Positions 1 through 9,352 are shown, counted from the stretch's first letter. The stretch is 64,000 bases of DNA from Thermodesulfovibrio yellowstonii DSM 11347 (GCF_000020985.1 NC_011296.1:558001-622000), one strand, 5' to 3'. Notes: generated by a model not told the origin, from the letters alone. Made by a program: numbers and translations.

Positions 1-138
1 GAAAAACATAAATGAGCCTTTGAGAACCCCGATTACAAGTAAGTCCTTGTTTGCATAGTCTGCAGATATTTTGTATGCCAGTTCCTTAACTTTCTTTTGA
101 ATCTGGTCTTCTGAAATAAGCGGTGTTCCAATAAACAT
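1..138 (-). CDS. hpt: Hypoxanthine phosphoribosyltransferase, N-terminal part (partial)
   Basis: The first 46 residues of a purine-salvage phosphoribosyltransferase are present; the gene runs off the window's left edge. The N-terminus starts MFIGTPLISEDQIQKKV and reaches the strand LLVIGVLKGSFMFF, whose G-V-L-K-G-(S/A) signature is the PRPP-contacting loop typical of Hpt enzymes, which convert hypoxanthine or guanine plus PRPP to IMP or GMP. The start at 138 is supported by the family N-terminus. There is no Shine-Dalgarno sequence; a TATAAT box lies 8 bases upstream, so the mRNA may be nearly leaderless. The catalytic acidic pair lies outside the window. Confidence 0.88.
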   Translation of the reverse strand, partial: MFIGTPLISEDQIQKKVKELAYKISADYANKDLLVIGVLKGSFMFF

Positions 139-146
139 AGTTAACA

Positions 147-152
147 ATTATA
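147..152 (-). promoter_or_regulatory. -10 box of hpt, very close to the start codon
   Basis: A perfect TATAAT on the minus strand ends 8 bases before the hpt ATG at 138. No convincing -35 hexamer is visible at 16-18 bp spacing. Transcription would start about 1-2 bases before the ATG, matching the short-leader pattern seen at other genes in this window. Confidence 0.45.
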
Positions 153-334
153 ACAGAATAAAGATTATTTTTGCGAGAGTCTTTAGATTCCTATAAAGGA
201 ATATGGAATATGTTTTAAAATGGTTCCTTTTTGTCTTTCCAACATATACATAGTAACCTGAATAGAAATAATAGTTTCCCATCTGTATGATATTGATTAA
301 ATTCAGGCTCATTCAGGTTAGCTGTACTCAACTG

Positions 335-1465
335 TCATTCATTTATTTTAGTTATAAATTTTTTTATTTCCAGATATCTAGCAATTCCATTTCTTGTTAT
401 CATGCCTGTAATTTTCCCATCTTCTAAAATTACAAGTCTTCCTACATCTTCTCTGAGCATCTTTTCAAGAGCATTTAATGCATTATCTTGAGGAGATATC
501 TCCCATTGAGGTTTGTGCCTACCATAAAATTCAGATACCTCTCTTAGTGGTCTGTCTTCTTCAGGAATACTTTTTATATCCCTTAGTGCCAAAATACCCA
601 GATATTTGCCTTCAGAGATTACGGGAAATCCTGTATAACCATACTTAAGAAAATAATTATTAATCACCTCTTGAATGCTCATTGATGGAGAAACAGTAAC
701 TAAATCTTTTACCATCAAATCCTTTACTTTAACATTATGTAACAGTGCCTCAAGTGTTGATTGTTGATAACTTCCATAGGCTGCGGAATAGAGAAACCAT
801 CCAATTAAAATGAGCCAGAGACCTGTGGGAATCCCCATAAAAAGAGAGAATACACCAAATATCATGAAGAATATTGCTATATTCTGTCCGATTTTTGATG
901 CTTTCTGGGTAGCATATAGGTAATCTTTCTTTTTGCTCCATAAATACGCTCTTAGAACCCTGCCACCATCCATAGGAAACCCCGGTATAAGGTTGAAAAA
1001 ACCAAGGATTAGGTTGAGCTGGTAAACATAGGAAAAAAGAGACTTGAAACCGATATTTGTTGTTTTCAGACTAAACAAAAAGAAAAAAGCCGCTAAAAAA
1101 AAGCTTGTTAGGGGACCGGCAATGGCTATTCTAAACTCAGCCTTCGCACTTGGAGGTTCTCCTTTCATCTGAGCAACTCCACCAAAAATAAAAAGCGTGA
1201 TACTTTCAATTGTAAGCTTATATCTCTTAGCTACAAGTGAATGGGCAAGTTCATGTATTGCTACAGAGAAAAATAGCAAAAACGCAGCCACTACTCCATT
1301 AATCCAGTAAGAAGCTACTGGTAACTGTGGCGCAACTTTCGGAAAATAAAATGTTGAAAGTGACCATGTGATGAGTCCGAAAACAATAAGCCAAGTGTAG
1401 TGTATTCTTATGGGAATTCCGAAAACTTTTCCAATCTGCCATGCTCCCTGAAAAAATCCATTCAT
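335..1465 (-). CDS. Site-2 protease family (M50) membrane metalloprotease with C-terminal CBS pair
   Basis: This 376-residue membrane protein belongs to the SpoIVFB/S2P type of zinc intramembrane proteases. The zinc motif HELAH is near residues 71-75 in a hydrophobic helix, and the second catalytic motif ([16 protein letters not shown]) supplies the third metal ligand Asp. About four to six membrane segments precede a cytoplasmic tail with two CBS repeats from roughly residue 240, which in this family may sense adenine nucleotides. The chosen ATG at 1465 overlaps the stop of the ATPase gene by four bases (ATGA) and follows AAGGAG by nine bases. A further upstream in-frame ATG at 1489 is less well placed. 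It is the last gene of an operon with psiE-like and ATPase genes. The substrate is unknown. Confidence 0.9.
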   Translation of the reverse strand: MNGFFQGAWQIGKVFGIPIRIHYTWLIVFGLITWSLSTFYFPKVAPQLPVASYWINGVVAAFLLFFSVAIHELAHSLVAKRYKLTIESITLFIFGGVAQMKGEPPSAKAEFRIAIAGPLTSFFLAAFFFLFSLKTTNIGFKSLFSYVYQLNLILGFFNLIPGFPMDGGRVLRAYLWSKKKDYLYATQKASKIGQNIAIFFMIFGVFSLFMGIPTGLWLILIGWFLYSAAYGSYQQSTLEALLHNVKVKDLMVKDLVTVSPSMSIQEVINNYFLKYGYTGFPVISEGKYLGILALRDIKSIPEEDRPLREVSEFYGRHKPQWEISPQDNALNALEKMLREDVGRLVILEDGKITGMITRNGIARYLEIKKFITKINE

Positions 1466-4137
1466 TTTCTCCATCTCCTTCTGAGCCATTTGTCAATTTC
1501 AACAACTATAATAACTGAAAGAGCTACAAGAAGAATATTCTGCCAGTCTTTGATTGAAATCGGTTCTGTTCTGAATATCCACTGAAGTGTTGGAACATAA
1601 ATAAAAGCAAGCTGGGCAATAGTTGCTGCTATTAGGCTTAAAAACAAAAATGGATTACTTAATAAGCTGATTTTAAATATGGATTCATACTCAGAACGGC
1701 TGTTCCATGCCTGAAAAAACTGAAAAAATACCATTGTGGTTACCGCCACTGTTCTTGCTCTCTCAAGGGATGCATCACTTTCTAAGGCATTGATAAAGTT
1801 AAAAACTATTCCTGCCGAGATTAACGCACCCACAATGATTGTTCTTTCAATTAAAAGCCGCGACATTATTCCCTCTTTCGGATCTCTCGGAGGACTTGTT
1901 AGCACACCCTTTTCTCCAGGTTCAAAGGCAAGAGCAATATCCTGAAGAGCATTTGTTACAAGATTTATCCATAAAATCTGTGCAGGAACATAGGGAATGG
2001 GAACACTGAAAAGCATTGCAAGAATAATTGAAAGTATTGAGGCAACTCCTGTAGGAATCAGAAAGAATGTGACTTTTCTAATATTGTCAAAAACAATTCT
2101 TCCCTCTCTTACAGCATGAAAGATACTTGCGAAGTTGTCATCAGTAAGAACCATATCAGAGGCCTCTTTTGCCACATCTGTTCCGCTTTTACCCATTGCA
2201 ATACCTATGTGAGCAGCTTTCAGAGCGGGTGCATCATTTACTCCATCTCCTGTAACTGCAACTATTTCTCCGTGACGTTTAAGTTGCTTAACAATTCTTA
2301 GTTTATGTTCAGGAGAAACCCTTGCATAGATAGATACTTCTTTTACTTTATGGAAAAGCTCCTCATCGCTCATTCTTTCAAGCTCTTTTCCTGTAAGAAC
2401 CTTTGATTTACCATCTGAAATCCCGAGCATCTCACCTATTGCCTTTGCAGTGACTGCATGGTCTCCTGTTATCATCACAACTCTGATTCCTGCGCTTTTA
2501 CATCCCTTAATTGCCTCTATTGCCTCAGGTCTTGGGGGGTCAATCATTCCCTGAAGTCCTGCAAAGATTAAACCAGAGACTGTATCACATTTTTCTATCT
2601 CTTTACATGTTATTTCCTCAATTTCTTCTTTAATTTCTCTATATGCAAAGGCAAGAATTCTGAGCCCCCTCTTTGCAAACTCATTTGCCATGTATAGTAT
2701 TTTTCCTCTGTCTATTTCATTTCCAAAGGAGTCTTTTATGCACATCTCTAAAACCTTTTCAGGTGCACCTTTTACGAATATGTATCTTTTCCCTTTGTGT
2801 CTGTGTAAGGTTGCCATGTATCCTCTTTCAGACTCAAAGGGAATTATTGCAATCTGTCTGTATCTTTCTTTTTCTTCCTCCGGAGACAGCCCTGCCTTCA
2901 TTGCTGAAACAATCAAAGCAGCCTCTGTTGGGTCTCCTTGAATTTTATACTCTCCATTTTCCACATAAACTGATGATTCATTACACAGCAGTCCAATTCT
3001 TAAAACATCTATGAGATGATGTCTTTCTTTTGGGTTTACAGGTAATCCATTATGAAGTATATTCCCCTTGGGTTCATAACCGCTTCCTTCAACTTCATAA
3101 ACATCTTTCCCATCATAAATCACTTTAACTGTCATCTCATTTTTTGTTAATGTTCCGGTTTTATCTGAACCAATAACAGTGGTGCTACCAAGGGTTTCAA
3201 CTGCATGAAGCTTTCTTACAATTGCATTATGCTTTGCCATCCGTGAAACACCAACTGCAAGTGCTACAGTTACGACAACAGGCAAGCCTTCAGGAATTGC
3301 AGCTACTGCAGCAGCAACTGCTGTCATAAACATATCTTTTATGGATTCACCGATAATCAACCCAGCTATAAAAAGAAGTAGACAGGCTGACAGAACAAGG
3401 ATACCTATAGCATTTGCAAACTTGGTTATTTTGTCCTGCAGCGGTGCTTTTACTGTTTCTGCTTCTTTTATATGCTTTGCGATTTTTCCAAAAACAGTAT
3501 TCATTCCTGTTTCAACAACAACTCCTTTTGCTCTTCCGCTTACTACAATAGTTCCCATGAATGCCATATTTTTCTGATCTCCGTGTGTGAGATTTTCTTC
3601 TTTAATGACATGATGATGTTTTTCAACAGGAAGAGATTCTCCGGTAAGAATTGATTCATCAATCTTGAGTTCTACTGTATGAATAAGTCTTATATCAGCA
3701 GGGACACGAATACCTGAATAAAGAAGGACTATATCACCTGGAACAAGCTCCTCACTGGTTATATCTCTTTCAACTCCATCTCTTAAGACCTTGGCTTTTG
3801 GAACAAGCATTCTTTTCAGTGCTCTTACACTTTGTTCAGCTTTGTATTCCTGAAAATAACCAATTATTGCATTTATTATTACAGCTGCAAATATGACACT
3901 GGCATCAATATATTCTTTAAGCAAGATTGTAACTACTCCAGCTATGATAAGAATGTAAATAAGAGGACTTGCAAACTGATGAAGAAAGATTTTAAGTCTG
4001 TTTATTTTTTCCTCTTCGGTGAGTCTATTTGCTCCATACTGTTTAAGCCTTTTTTGAGCTTCCTCAGTGGTAAGACCTTTTTCAGAGGTATTGAGTTTTT
4101 GATAGATTTCTTTTGAACTTATTTGATACCAGTTCAC
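1462..4137 (-). CDS. P2-type cation-transporting ATPase (calcium-pump-like; ion uncertain)
   Basis: This 891-residue P-type ATPase is complete. It has an N-terminal cation-ATPase domain (residues 1-70), the actuator motif TGES (165-168), PEGLP in M4 (282-286), the phosphorylation site DKTGT (Asp325), the [10 protein letters not shown] motif and the hinge [11 protein letters not shown], then four C-terminal membrane helices. Overall organisation is that of bacterial SERCA/PMR1-like pumps. The M6 segment reads [16 protein letters not shown], so the acidic residue of the usual (N/D)xxTD motif is Asn and an Asp sits four residues later. For that reason I do not name calcium as the ion. It lies two bases downstream of the PsiE-like gene and overlaps the protease gene by four bases. 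It probably acts in the inner membrane to export or import a cation. Confidence 0.9.
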   Translation of the reverse strand: MNWYQISSKEIYQKLNTSEKGLTTEEAQKRLKQYGANRLTEEEKINRLKIFLHQFASPLIYILIIAGVVTILLKEYIDASVIFAAVIINAIIGYFQEYKAEQSVRALKRMLVPKAKVLRDGVERDITSEELVPGDIVLLYSGIRVPADIRLIHTVELKIDESILTGESLPVEKHHHVIKEENLTHGDQKNMAFMGTIVVSGRAKGVVVETGMNTVFGKIAKHIKEAETVKAPLQDKITKFANAIGILVLSACLLLFIAGLIIGESIKDMFMTAVAAAVAAIPEGLPVVVTVALAVGVSRMAKHNAIVRKLHAVETLGSTTVIGSDKTGTLTKNEMTVKVIYDGKDVYEVEGSGYEPKGNILHNGLPVNPKERHHLIDVLRIGLLCNESSVYVENGEYKIQGDPTEAALIVSAMKAGLSPEEEKERYRQIAIIPFESERGYMATLHRHKGKRYIFVKGAPEKVLEMCIKDSFGNEIDRGKILYMANEFAKRGLRILAFAYREIKEEIEEITCKEIEKCDTVSGLIFAGLQGMIDPPRPEAIEAIKGCKSAGIRVVMITGDHAVTAKAIGEMLGISDGKSKVLTGKELERMSDEELFHKVKEVSIYARVSPEHKLRIVKQLKRHGEIVAVTGDGVNDAPALKAAHIGIAMGKSGTDVAKEASDMVLTDDNFASIFHAVREGRIVFDNIRKVTFFLIPTGVASILSIILAMLFSVPIPYVPAQILWINLVTNALQDIALAFEPGEKGVLTSPPRDPKEGIMSRLLIERTIIVGALISAGIVFNFINALESDASLERARTVAVTTMVFFQFFQAWNSRSEYESIFKISLLSNPFLFLSLIAATIAQLAFIYVPTLQWIFRTEPISIKDWQNILLVALSVIIVVEIDKWLRRRWRK

Positions 4138-4139
4138 AA

Positions 4140-4544
4140 TTACTCCCTTTTAATTTTTGACAGATAATATCCAATTGATAGTGCTAATATAATCGCAGCT
4201 ATTCCAAGCATTGTAAGACTGGATATCTCTTTCACATCAAGGATTATCACTTTTCTTGCAATAGCAATCATGGCAACTGCCAGAACAACCTTTACATGAT
4301 CCACTCCCTCTTTAAGGTAGGTTTTAATTATTGATTCAAAAAGCTCTATGCCTATTATTACAAGCATAAAAACACCAAAAATTTCAAGAAGTTCATCAAG
4401 CTCCAGAAGAAAAAAAGGTGGAGAAATTATGTCTTTTGCTATTACATAGATTAGTTCAACAGTAGCAAGCAGAAGAACTAAGGCAAGAAGGAAAATTATG
4501 ACTACAATTAGTGCATGCTTGAATTTTATTAAAAGATCAAACAT
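4140..4544 (-). CDS. PsiE-family (phosphate-starvation-inducible E-like) membrane protein
   Basis: A 134-residue protein with four hydrophobic helices and the PsiE-like pattern of a long first helix, an LLELDELLEIFG stretch, a GIELFESIIKTYL segment and a third helix containing AIARKVIIL. The biochemical role of PsiE proteins is not established; the name reflects regulation in Escherichia coli. ATG at 4544 is preferred over TTG at 4550, which would add two residues; no strong Shine-Dalgarno sequence is seen. The stop lies two bases before the ATPase start, so it is the first gene of a three-gene operon with the ATPase and the site-2 protease. Confidence 0.8.
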   Translation of the reverse strand: MFDLLIKFKHALIVVIIFLLALVLLLATVELIYVIAKDIISPPFFLLELDELLEIFGVFMLVIIGIELFESIIKTYLKEGVDHVKVVLAVAMIAIARKVIILDVKEISSLTMLGIAAIILALSIGYYLSKIKRE

Positions 4545-4626
4545 TATCAATTATTTTAATTTAACTTGACAAGATGTGTCTATGAATTGTAATTTTTTAA
4601 AAAATTTATATGAAAGGAGAATTTGT

Positions 4627-5691
4627 ATGGAACCTTTTATCTTAAAAGAGATATCTAAAAAAGGATTTTTCAGTAAATTGTTAGGGTTAGAAAAAATCGA
4701 AAATGCAGCTACAGAAATTAATAATCTGTTAGCTGAAGCTAAAGATATAAATGAAGTAACAAGAGAAAAGATTGAGGAAACTTGTAAGAAATGGAATGTA
4801 AAATTAGATAGTGCTTCTTTAATAGATAAACTCAAGAATTTAGTAGAAAAATTTTTAATTTATACTATTACCACAAAAGATTTTTCTGAATTTTTAGAAG
4901 ATTGTCACTATGTTTTAAACATTTTTGGATTATCTATTACAGATTTTTATAATACGTCTTTAGAGTTACTTAAAATATTTGGTAAAAAAATTATAGAAGA
5001 TGAAGAATTTACGCAGGATGAAAAAAAGAGACTTGAAGATTTTAGGAGATTCTTTCAAATAAAAGAAAAAGATTTTAAACAAATTTGGGAACAGCTTATC
5101 ACAGAGAAACTTAAGGCTATAGTTCAAGCTGGAATTCAAGATGGACGATGGTCTCCGGATGAAGAACAAAGATTATGGAATTTTGCTAAGGAGTTTCAAG
5201 TTGATCTCACATTGGATTCTCAAACTCAAAAAATGTTGGAGAAATTGTCCTTAGTTTGGAAAATTGAAAATAATCAGATTTCTACCGTCCAAATAAATAT
5301 TAACCTAAAAAAAGATGAAAATTGTTACTATTTCACTAAAGGAGAAATTTTAGAAAGAAAGAAAAAGGTGGTTTCATATGGCTATACAGGAAGAGCAATA
5401 TCATTCAGAATAGCAAAAGGCATATATTTAACAGGCGGGTCTTCTAAGAGAATAAGAGATGAAAAGGAAGTTATAGAAACTATGGATAGTGGTAATATTT
5501 ATGTAACTAATCAAAGAGTAATTTTTATAGGTAATAAGAAAAGTTTATCAACTCCATATAACAAAATTCTGAATATAGATATTTATTCTGATGCTATAAT
5601 TCTCTTTAAGGAACAAGGCAAACCCGTAATTTTCAGTACGCCAGATAGTGAAATTTTAGGATTATTTATAACAAAATTTCTTAGTATTTAA
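4627..5691 (+). CDS. Unrecognised protein with TerB-like helical repeats and a C-terminal PH/GRAM-like domain
   Basis: The function of this 354-residue protein is not recognised. It has no signal peptide or membrane helix. The middle shows two helical repeats with an acidic, EF-hand-like or TerB-like pattern (IEDEEFTQDEKKRLEDF and IQDGRWSPDEEQRLWNF). The C-terminal 130 residues are beta-rich and contain GNIYVTNQRVIFIG followed by a hydrophobic strand series ending in VIFSTPD, the pattern of bacterial PH/GRAM-like domains. ATG at 4627 follows AAGGAGA by a good distance; an in-frame ATG at 4576 lacks such a site. It precedes vapBC by 120 bases and stands divergent from the psiE-like operon. Lysine and isoleucine content is high even for this genome. 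Confidence 0.75.
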   Translation: MEPFILKEISKKGFFSKLLGLEKIENAATEINNLLAEAKDINEVTREKIEETCKKWNVKLDSASLIDKLKNLVEKFLIYTITTKDFSEFLEDCHYVLNIFGLSITDFYNTSLELLKIFGKKIIEDEEFTQDEKKRLEDFRRFFQIKEKDFKQIWEQLITEKLKAIVQAGIQDGRWSPDEEQRLWNFAKEFQVDLTLDSQTQKMLEKLSLVWKIENNQISTVQININLKKDENCYYFTKGEILERKKKVVSYGYTGRAISFRIAKGIYLTGGSSKRIRDEKEVIETMDSGNIYVTNQRVIFIGNKKSLSTPYNKILNIDIYSDAIILFKEQGKPVIFSTPDSEILGLFITKFLSI

Positions 5692-5755
5692 ACACTTTCT
5701 ATCATCATATCTTCTTTCAAGAATTTAAAAAGATCATATGCAAGAAAAATTCATA

Positions 5756-5811
5756 TTGACAACGCATATTTTTATATCATACACTTATAGCATATAAAGG
5801 AGGTGATATAA
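5756..5811 (+). promoter_or_regulatory. Probable vapBC promoter and ribosome site
   Basis: A perfect TTGACA (5756-5761) is followed 16 bp later by a weak -10 (CATACA, 5778-5783). A near-perfect Shine-Dalgarno sequence AAGGAGGTGAT precedes the vapB ATG at 5812. The AT-rich segment 5773-5797 has imperfect inverted TATAT elements, which may be the autoregulatory operator usual for VapBC; this is a weak inference. Confidence 0.5.
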
Positions 5812-6033
5812 ATGCGTGCTACATTAAATATTCCTGATAATCTTATAGATGAGATTTTAAAAATTACTGGAGAAAAGTCAAAAACAAAGGCTTTGATTAA
5901 AGTTATGGAAGAATACATAAAGCAAAAAAAAATCAGCAAATTGATAGAACTAAGTGGAAAAATTGAAGTTGAAGATCTAACTGAAGAACTTGAGATAATG
6001 GAATTACAAGAGGCAGAAGATAATGCAAACTAA
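5812..6033 (+). CDS. vapB: VapB-type antitoxin
   Basis: A 73-residue protein beginning MRATLNIPDNLIDEIL, the ribbon-helix-helix-like N-terminus of the DUF2191/VapB antitoxin group, followed by an amphipathic, acidic C-terminus that would wrap the toxin. The pair KSKTKALIKVMEEYI is the expected second helix. The reading frame overlaps the toxin start by 11 bases, typical of translational coupling of antitoxin and toxin. The complex normally represses its own promoter, which fits the well-formed TTGACA box upstream. Confidence 0.85.
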   Translation: MRATLNIPDNLIDEILKITGEKSKTKALIKVMEEYIKQKKISKLIELSGKIEVEDLTEELEIMELQEAEDNAN

Positions 6034-6409
6034 GGGAGTAATAATTGATACCTCTGTTTTCATTTCATTTTTAAGAGGCGCAGAAGCTGCCCCATTTGTA
6101 ATTAAGCTACTTAAAGAAAATAAGGCTTATATCAACGGAATTATTATCGCAGAATTAATCCAAGGATTAAAAAATTTCAAGGAAGAAAGCAATCTTATAG
6201 AGCTCCTAAAAGCAGTAAATACTCTTGAAATTACAGTAGATATATGGATAAAAGCAGGTAAGTTAAGTCTTGATTTAAAAAGAAAAGGAATTAACATTCC
6301 TCTTACTGATGTTGCAACTGCTGCTTTGGCTTTTGAACATGATATGGAATTATATACTTTTGATAAACACTTTGATTTAATTCCTGGTTTAAAAATTTAT
6401 AAGCCCTAA
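6023..6409 (+). CDS. vapC: VapC-type PIN-domain ribonuclease toxin
   Basis: A 128-residue PIN-domain protein. The expected acidic residues are present: Asp in VIIDTSVFI (residue 9), Glu in IIIAELIQG, Asp in IPLTDVATAALA and Asp in YTFDKHFDLIPGL. VapC toxins are Mg2+-dependent RNases cutting tRNA or rRNA. The full length and intact active site suggest a working toxin. It directly follows and overlaps vapB. An AT-only hairpin (6409-6416 with 6425-6432) follows the stop and may weakly end transcription. Confidence 0.9.
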   Translation: MQTKGVIIDTSVFISFLRGAEAAPFVIKLLKENKAYINGIIIAELIQGLKNFKEESNLIELLKAVNTLEITVDIWIKAGKLSLDLKRKGINIPLTDVATAALAFEHDMELYTFDKHFDLIPGLKIYKP

Positions 6410-6430
6410 AACTTTTAATAAGTAAAAAGT

Positions 6431-7540
6431 TTAATCTATCCTTCTTTCATAAATTCTCAGCGTTTTGTATTTTTTTGCGCCTACAATCTGGGTGAGATTT
6501 ATTGTATCATAGTTATCTTCAAGTATCCATGAAAACTCACACTTTTTAAAACCATGCCTGACAGCCCCTCTAAAAGCTTCTCTTATCATTATAGATTCCA
6601 CACCTTTATGTCTAAAATTACTTTTTACTCCAAATAAAAGAAGCCTTATTGATTGAATTTTTTTTCTATAGTATAAAGCCTTTATGATTGACAGCGGAGT
6701 TAGCCTTCCTTTCAGCCTCCTTAAAACCTCGTTGAAATCAGGAATAGCACCAAAAAAACCCACAGGCTCTGCGTCTTTTTCAGCAACAATAACTAACTCC
6801 GGAATTGCTACAGGCTTAAGTTTTTCAGCCATGTAGTCAATCTCTTCCTTAGTTATGGGAATAAAACCCCAGTTTTCTCTCCATGCCTCATTGTATACTT
6901 CCATAAATGCGTAGAGTTCTTCCTTTAGATTTTTTAATTTTACAGTTCTTGTTTTTATTCCCTGTTTTTCAGCAAATTGGGCAACTCTATCAATTTTTAC
7001 GGGAAGTTTCTCAGGTACATCAACAATAAAACAGAATAAATCTTTCACCTTTTTCATGCCATAAGCTTCTGAAAGTTCATTGTAATAAGGTGGATTATAA
7101 GGAATCATTATCATAGAGGGCGTATCAAATCCCTCATAGAGAAAACCACATTCTTCATTGGTTGAGAGATTCATCGGACCACGCATGATTTTAAGATTAT
7201 TCTTTAGAAGGAATTTTCTTGCCTTATCAAAAAGAGCATTGGCAACTTCTTTGTCATTAATACATTCAAAAAGTCCGAAAAAACCCACACTATCATTATG
7301 AAACTCAAGGTGGGCATAATTAACTGTAGCTGCTACTCTTCCAGCAGGTTTTCCATCTTTATAGGCAATAAAAAATTTTGCCTTTGCTCTCTTAAAAAAA
7401 GGATTTTTATCTGTAAGATGCTCCATCATATCTTTTATCAAAGGTGAAGCATAGAAAGAATCTTTTTTGTAAAGTTTTAGAGGCAGGCTTACAAACTCTT
7501 TAAGATACTTTTTATTTGTAACTTCTTTTATTTCCAGCAT
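6431..7540 (-). CDS. GNAT-family acyltransferase-like protein
   Basis: A 369-residue cytoplasmic protein with a GNAT-like fold. The N-terminal half includes FFIAYKDGKPAGRVAATVN, the central strands typical of N-acyltransferases, and FGLFECINDKEVANALFDKA. The C-terminal half contains RHKGVESIMIREAFRGA, an acetyl-CoA-loop-like segment, and LTQIVGAKKYKTLRIYE at the end. Relatives of this length (YghO-like) occur widely and have no firmly assigned substrate. The start at 7540 gives the family-like N-terminus MLEIKEVTNKKYLKEFV but has no clear ribosome site. A TATAAT-like box lies about 60 bases upstream. It is separated by 90 bases from the flippase gene on the same strand. Confidence 0.75.
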   Translation of the reverse strand: MLEIKEVTNKKYLKEFVSLPLKLYKKDSFYASPLIKDMMEHLTDKNPFFKRAKAKFFIAYKDGKPAGRVAATVNYAHLEFHNDSVGFFGLFECINDKEVANALFDKARKFLLKNNLKIMRGPMNLSTNEECGFLYEGFDTPSMIMIPYNPPYYNELSEAYGMKKVKDLFCFIVDVPEKLPVKIDRVAQFAEKQGIKTRTVKLKNLKEELYAFMEVYNEAWRENWGFIPITKEEIDYMAEKLKPVAIPELVIVAEKDAEPVGFFGAIPDFNEVLRRLKGRLTPLSIIKALYYRKKIQSIRLLLFGVKSNFRHKGVESIMIREAFRGAVRHGFKKCEFSWILEDNYDTINLTQIVGAKKYKTLRIYERRID

Positions 7541-7631
7541 TTTTTTATTCTGTTTTTTAGCAGTTGAAAATTCAAGCTTTTTAAAATTTTATAAAATTAT
7601 ACCATAAGACATTTTATTCTTAAGCTTTGAA

Positions 7632-8810
7632 CTATTTATTATAAACATCTTTTCTAAAAAAACATGCATAAATAGTGAAAAAAATCAGGTTTATTAAGAA
7701 AATGTATTTAAAATAATCATAAACAGAATTGAATGAAATTAGAATAAAACCAGAATAATAAAAAATTAAATGCAAATAAATTAAATAAAAACCTTTTTCC
7801 AAAGCTGTTGCTATGCTTATGAATACTATGTTAAAAAGCAGAGGTAAAATTGCCCAAAAATAGTAAGAAAGAAATTGCACTGCAGGTTCAAATTTATATC
7901 CAAAGAGTAATAGGAAAAGAGGCTTACCAGTAATAAATATAACAAGTTGTGCCAAAATTTCAGCAAGCACAACAATGCCGAACATTTGAAAGATAACATT
8001 TTTAAATTTGCCAGAGTTTTTAAGTTTAACGAACTCTGGAAAGTAGACCCCAAGAATGGTAATAGTAAGCCATACAAGCACCTTACCAACTATTGATACA
8101 GATGCAAATAATCCTGCAGTATGCCAGTCAAATATTCTTCTTATAAAAATATCGTCAGCATAAACAAAAAAACCTGATGGTGAAATATAAAGAGATGTCT
8201 TTATTATGTTTCTAATATTTAAAGAAGCCTTCTGTCCAAAGAAATTTTTATTTTTATAAAAAAGAAAAATTAAAGTGCAGAATAAAGCTATTGTAGAAGC
8301 CAATAACACACCGCCAACTTTTAACCCAATAAAAAGCAATAATACAGCGGCAAAAAAACGAAGTGTAAGTTCAAAAATACTTGAGAAAGCAAAAAGATGG
8401 AATCTATTAGTTGATTGAAGAAAACTTTTTTCAACAGTAACCATAAACATTCCAAACCATGACAAGGCTATTATAAAAAAATAATATAGTTGCGTTACAT
8501 GTAGAAAATTTTTAAGAAATAAAGAACCTAAACAAATAGATATTGCAAACATTGTTCCTATAAAAAAGACAAGTTTTCTCAATGACCTTAAAAGTTCATA
8601 TCTATAAACAAAATTTTCAACCAATATTTTTATACTCACTGCCCCAAGAAGCGATGTAATATTACCTACTGTTAGCATGAAGGAATAAAGGACCATAAAT
8701 TCACCGTATTGAACAGGACCAAGACTTCTGCTTACAACTGCATGAAAGAAATAGCCGAGAATATTTATATAAATAAAAGCAACAGTTACATAGGAAATAT
8801 TTTTAAACAT
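7632..8810 (-). CDS. Wzx-like polysaccharide/oligosaccharide flippase
   Basis: A 392-residue very hydrophobic protein with about twelve predicted membrane segments. The N-terminal motif (YFFHAVVSRSLGPVQYGEF) is characteristic of the polysaccharide biosynthesis/Wzx branch of the MOP superfamily, which moves lipid-linked sugars across the inner membrane. No glycosyltransferase is directly adjacent, so the substrate cannot be named; the glycolipid cluster at 17250-21111 is the nearest candidate partner. The start at 8810 precedes the first helix by only a few residues, as usual. A TTGACA sequence lies 22 bases before the ATG but without a correctly spaced -10. Confidence 0.82.
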   Translation of the reverse strand: MFKNISYVTVAFIYINILGYFFHAVVSRSLGPVQYGEFMVLYSFMLTVGNITSLLGAVSIKILVENFVYRYELLRSLRKLVFFIGTMFAISICLGSLFLKNFLHVTQLYYFFIIALSWFGMFMVTVEKSFLQSTNRFHLFAFSSIFELTLRFFAAVLLLFIGLKVGGVLLASTIALFCTLIFLFYKNKNFFGQKASLNIRNIIKTSLYISPSGFFVYADDIFIRRIFDWHTAGLFASVSIVGKVLVWLTITILGVYFPEFVKLKNSGKFKNVIFQMFGIVVLAEILAQLVIFITGKPLFLLLFGYKFEPAVQFLSYYFWAILPLLFNIVFISIATALEKGFYLIYLHLIFYYSGFILISFNSVYDYFKYIFLINLIFFTIYACFFRKDVYNK

Positions 8811-8942
8811 TTTTTATATTTTTCTATAGCTTGTCAAAAAATTGTAATTTATTGTAAATCAAGGCATTACAAGTTTCAATGTTTTTCATTTATTTTTATT
8901 TGTCATTGTTCGCATTCTTTCTGTAATGTTCAGCCTTTTTTC

Positions 8943-9021
8943 CTGCCATTCCGAACCCTCTTTCTGTCATCCCGCTCCCACTTTTTTTATTCCGACCCCC
9001 TTTATCTGTCATTCTGAACGG
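8943..9021 (+). repeat. Degenerate tandem repeat of about 21 bp
   Basis: Segments resembling CTGTCATTCCGAACCC begin at 8943, 8964, about 8985 and 9006, a spacing of 21 bases. The third copy has lost its first part. The last copy is also the left end of the palindromic element that follows. The sequence is C-rich on this strand, unlike its surroundings. Confidence 0.65.
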
Positions 9022-9102
9022 AGTGAGGAATCTCCTCTGTTTTTTCTCCAGAGGAACAGTCAGAGATTCCTCTCACCATTGAGTTTGCCCGAAATGACAG
9101 AT
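9004..9102. repeat. Palindromic repetitive element (MITE/REP-like)
   Basis: A 99-base element with nested inverted repeats: ends ATCTGTCATT (9004-9013) and AATGACAGAT (9093-9102), a middle pair GAGGAATCTC (9025-9034) and GAGATTCCTC (9063-9072), and an inner pair CCTCTG (9034-9039) and CAGAGG (9049-9054). The arm sequence resembles the TGTCATTCTGA...GAATCTC repeats I recall as scattered in intergenic regions of many bacteria. It could form a long hairpin in RNA from either strand. Confidence 0.75.
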
Positions 9103-9352
9103 AGAAACTGAATAGCTTTTTAATCAATATCCTACATATTTTTTTGGTAATAGTCAACTTTAAATGATTTTTACTATCTTTATTTGTGACTCATATGTAT
9201 TAGATTTTTTTAATTTACTTATAGAAAATTGTTGTAATTGCAACTTCATCTGAGAATTTAAATGTAAATTTTCATGATTTTCAATTGCCTTGATAAATGT
9301 ATATTTTTTATTTTATGATTTTAGATTATGCAAATTACTGAGGGAGGATTCT

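Larger units (their letters stand above)
8811..9352. other. 540-base non-coding gap holding repeat elements
   Basis: No frame here has credible coding content. The segment separates the divergent flippase and acyl-CoA synthetase genes. It contains a degenerate 21-bp tandem repeat (about 8943-9005), a palindromic repeat element (9004-9102), and about 230 bases of AT-rich sequence before the ribosome site of the synthetase gene. Promoters for both flanking genes must lie here, but no high-quality -35/-10 pair is evident for the rightward gene. Confidence 0.7.

Noticed and set aside
139-334. Search for a small gene between hpt and the site-2 protease gene
   Set aside because: No start with a ribosome site and no coding pattern were found; only the hpt -10 box is convincing.
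2673-3014. Long open frame on the plus strand inside the cation ATPase gene
   Set aside because: It lies opposite a complete P-type ATPase with all catalytic motifs, and its product is low-complexity and cysteine/leucine-rich with no family pattern.
5740-5800. Nineteen-codon frame upstream of vapB
   Set aside because: It has no ribosome site and coincides with the TTGACA promoter region.
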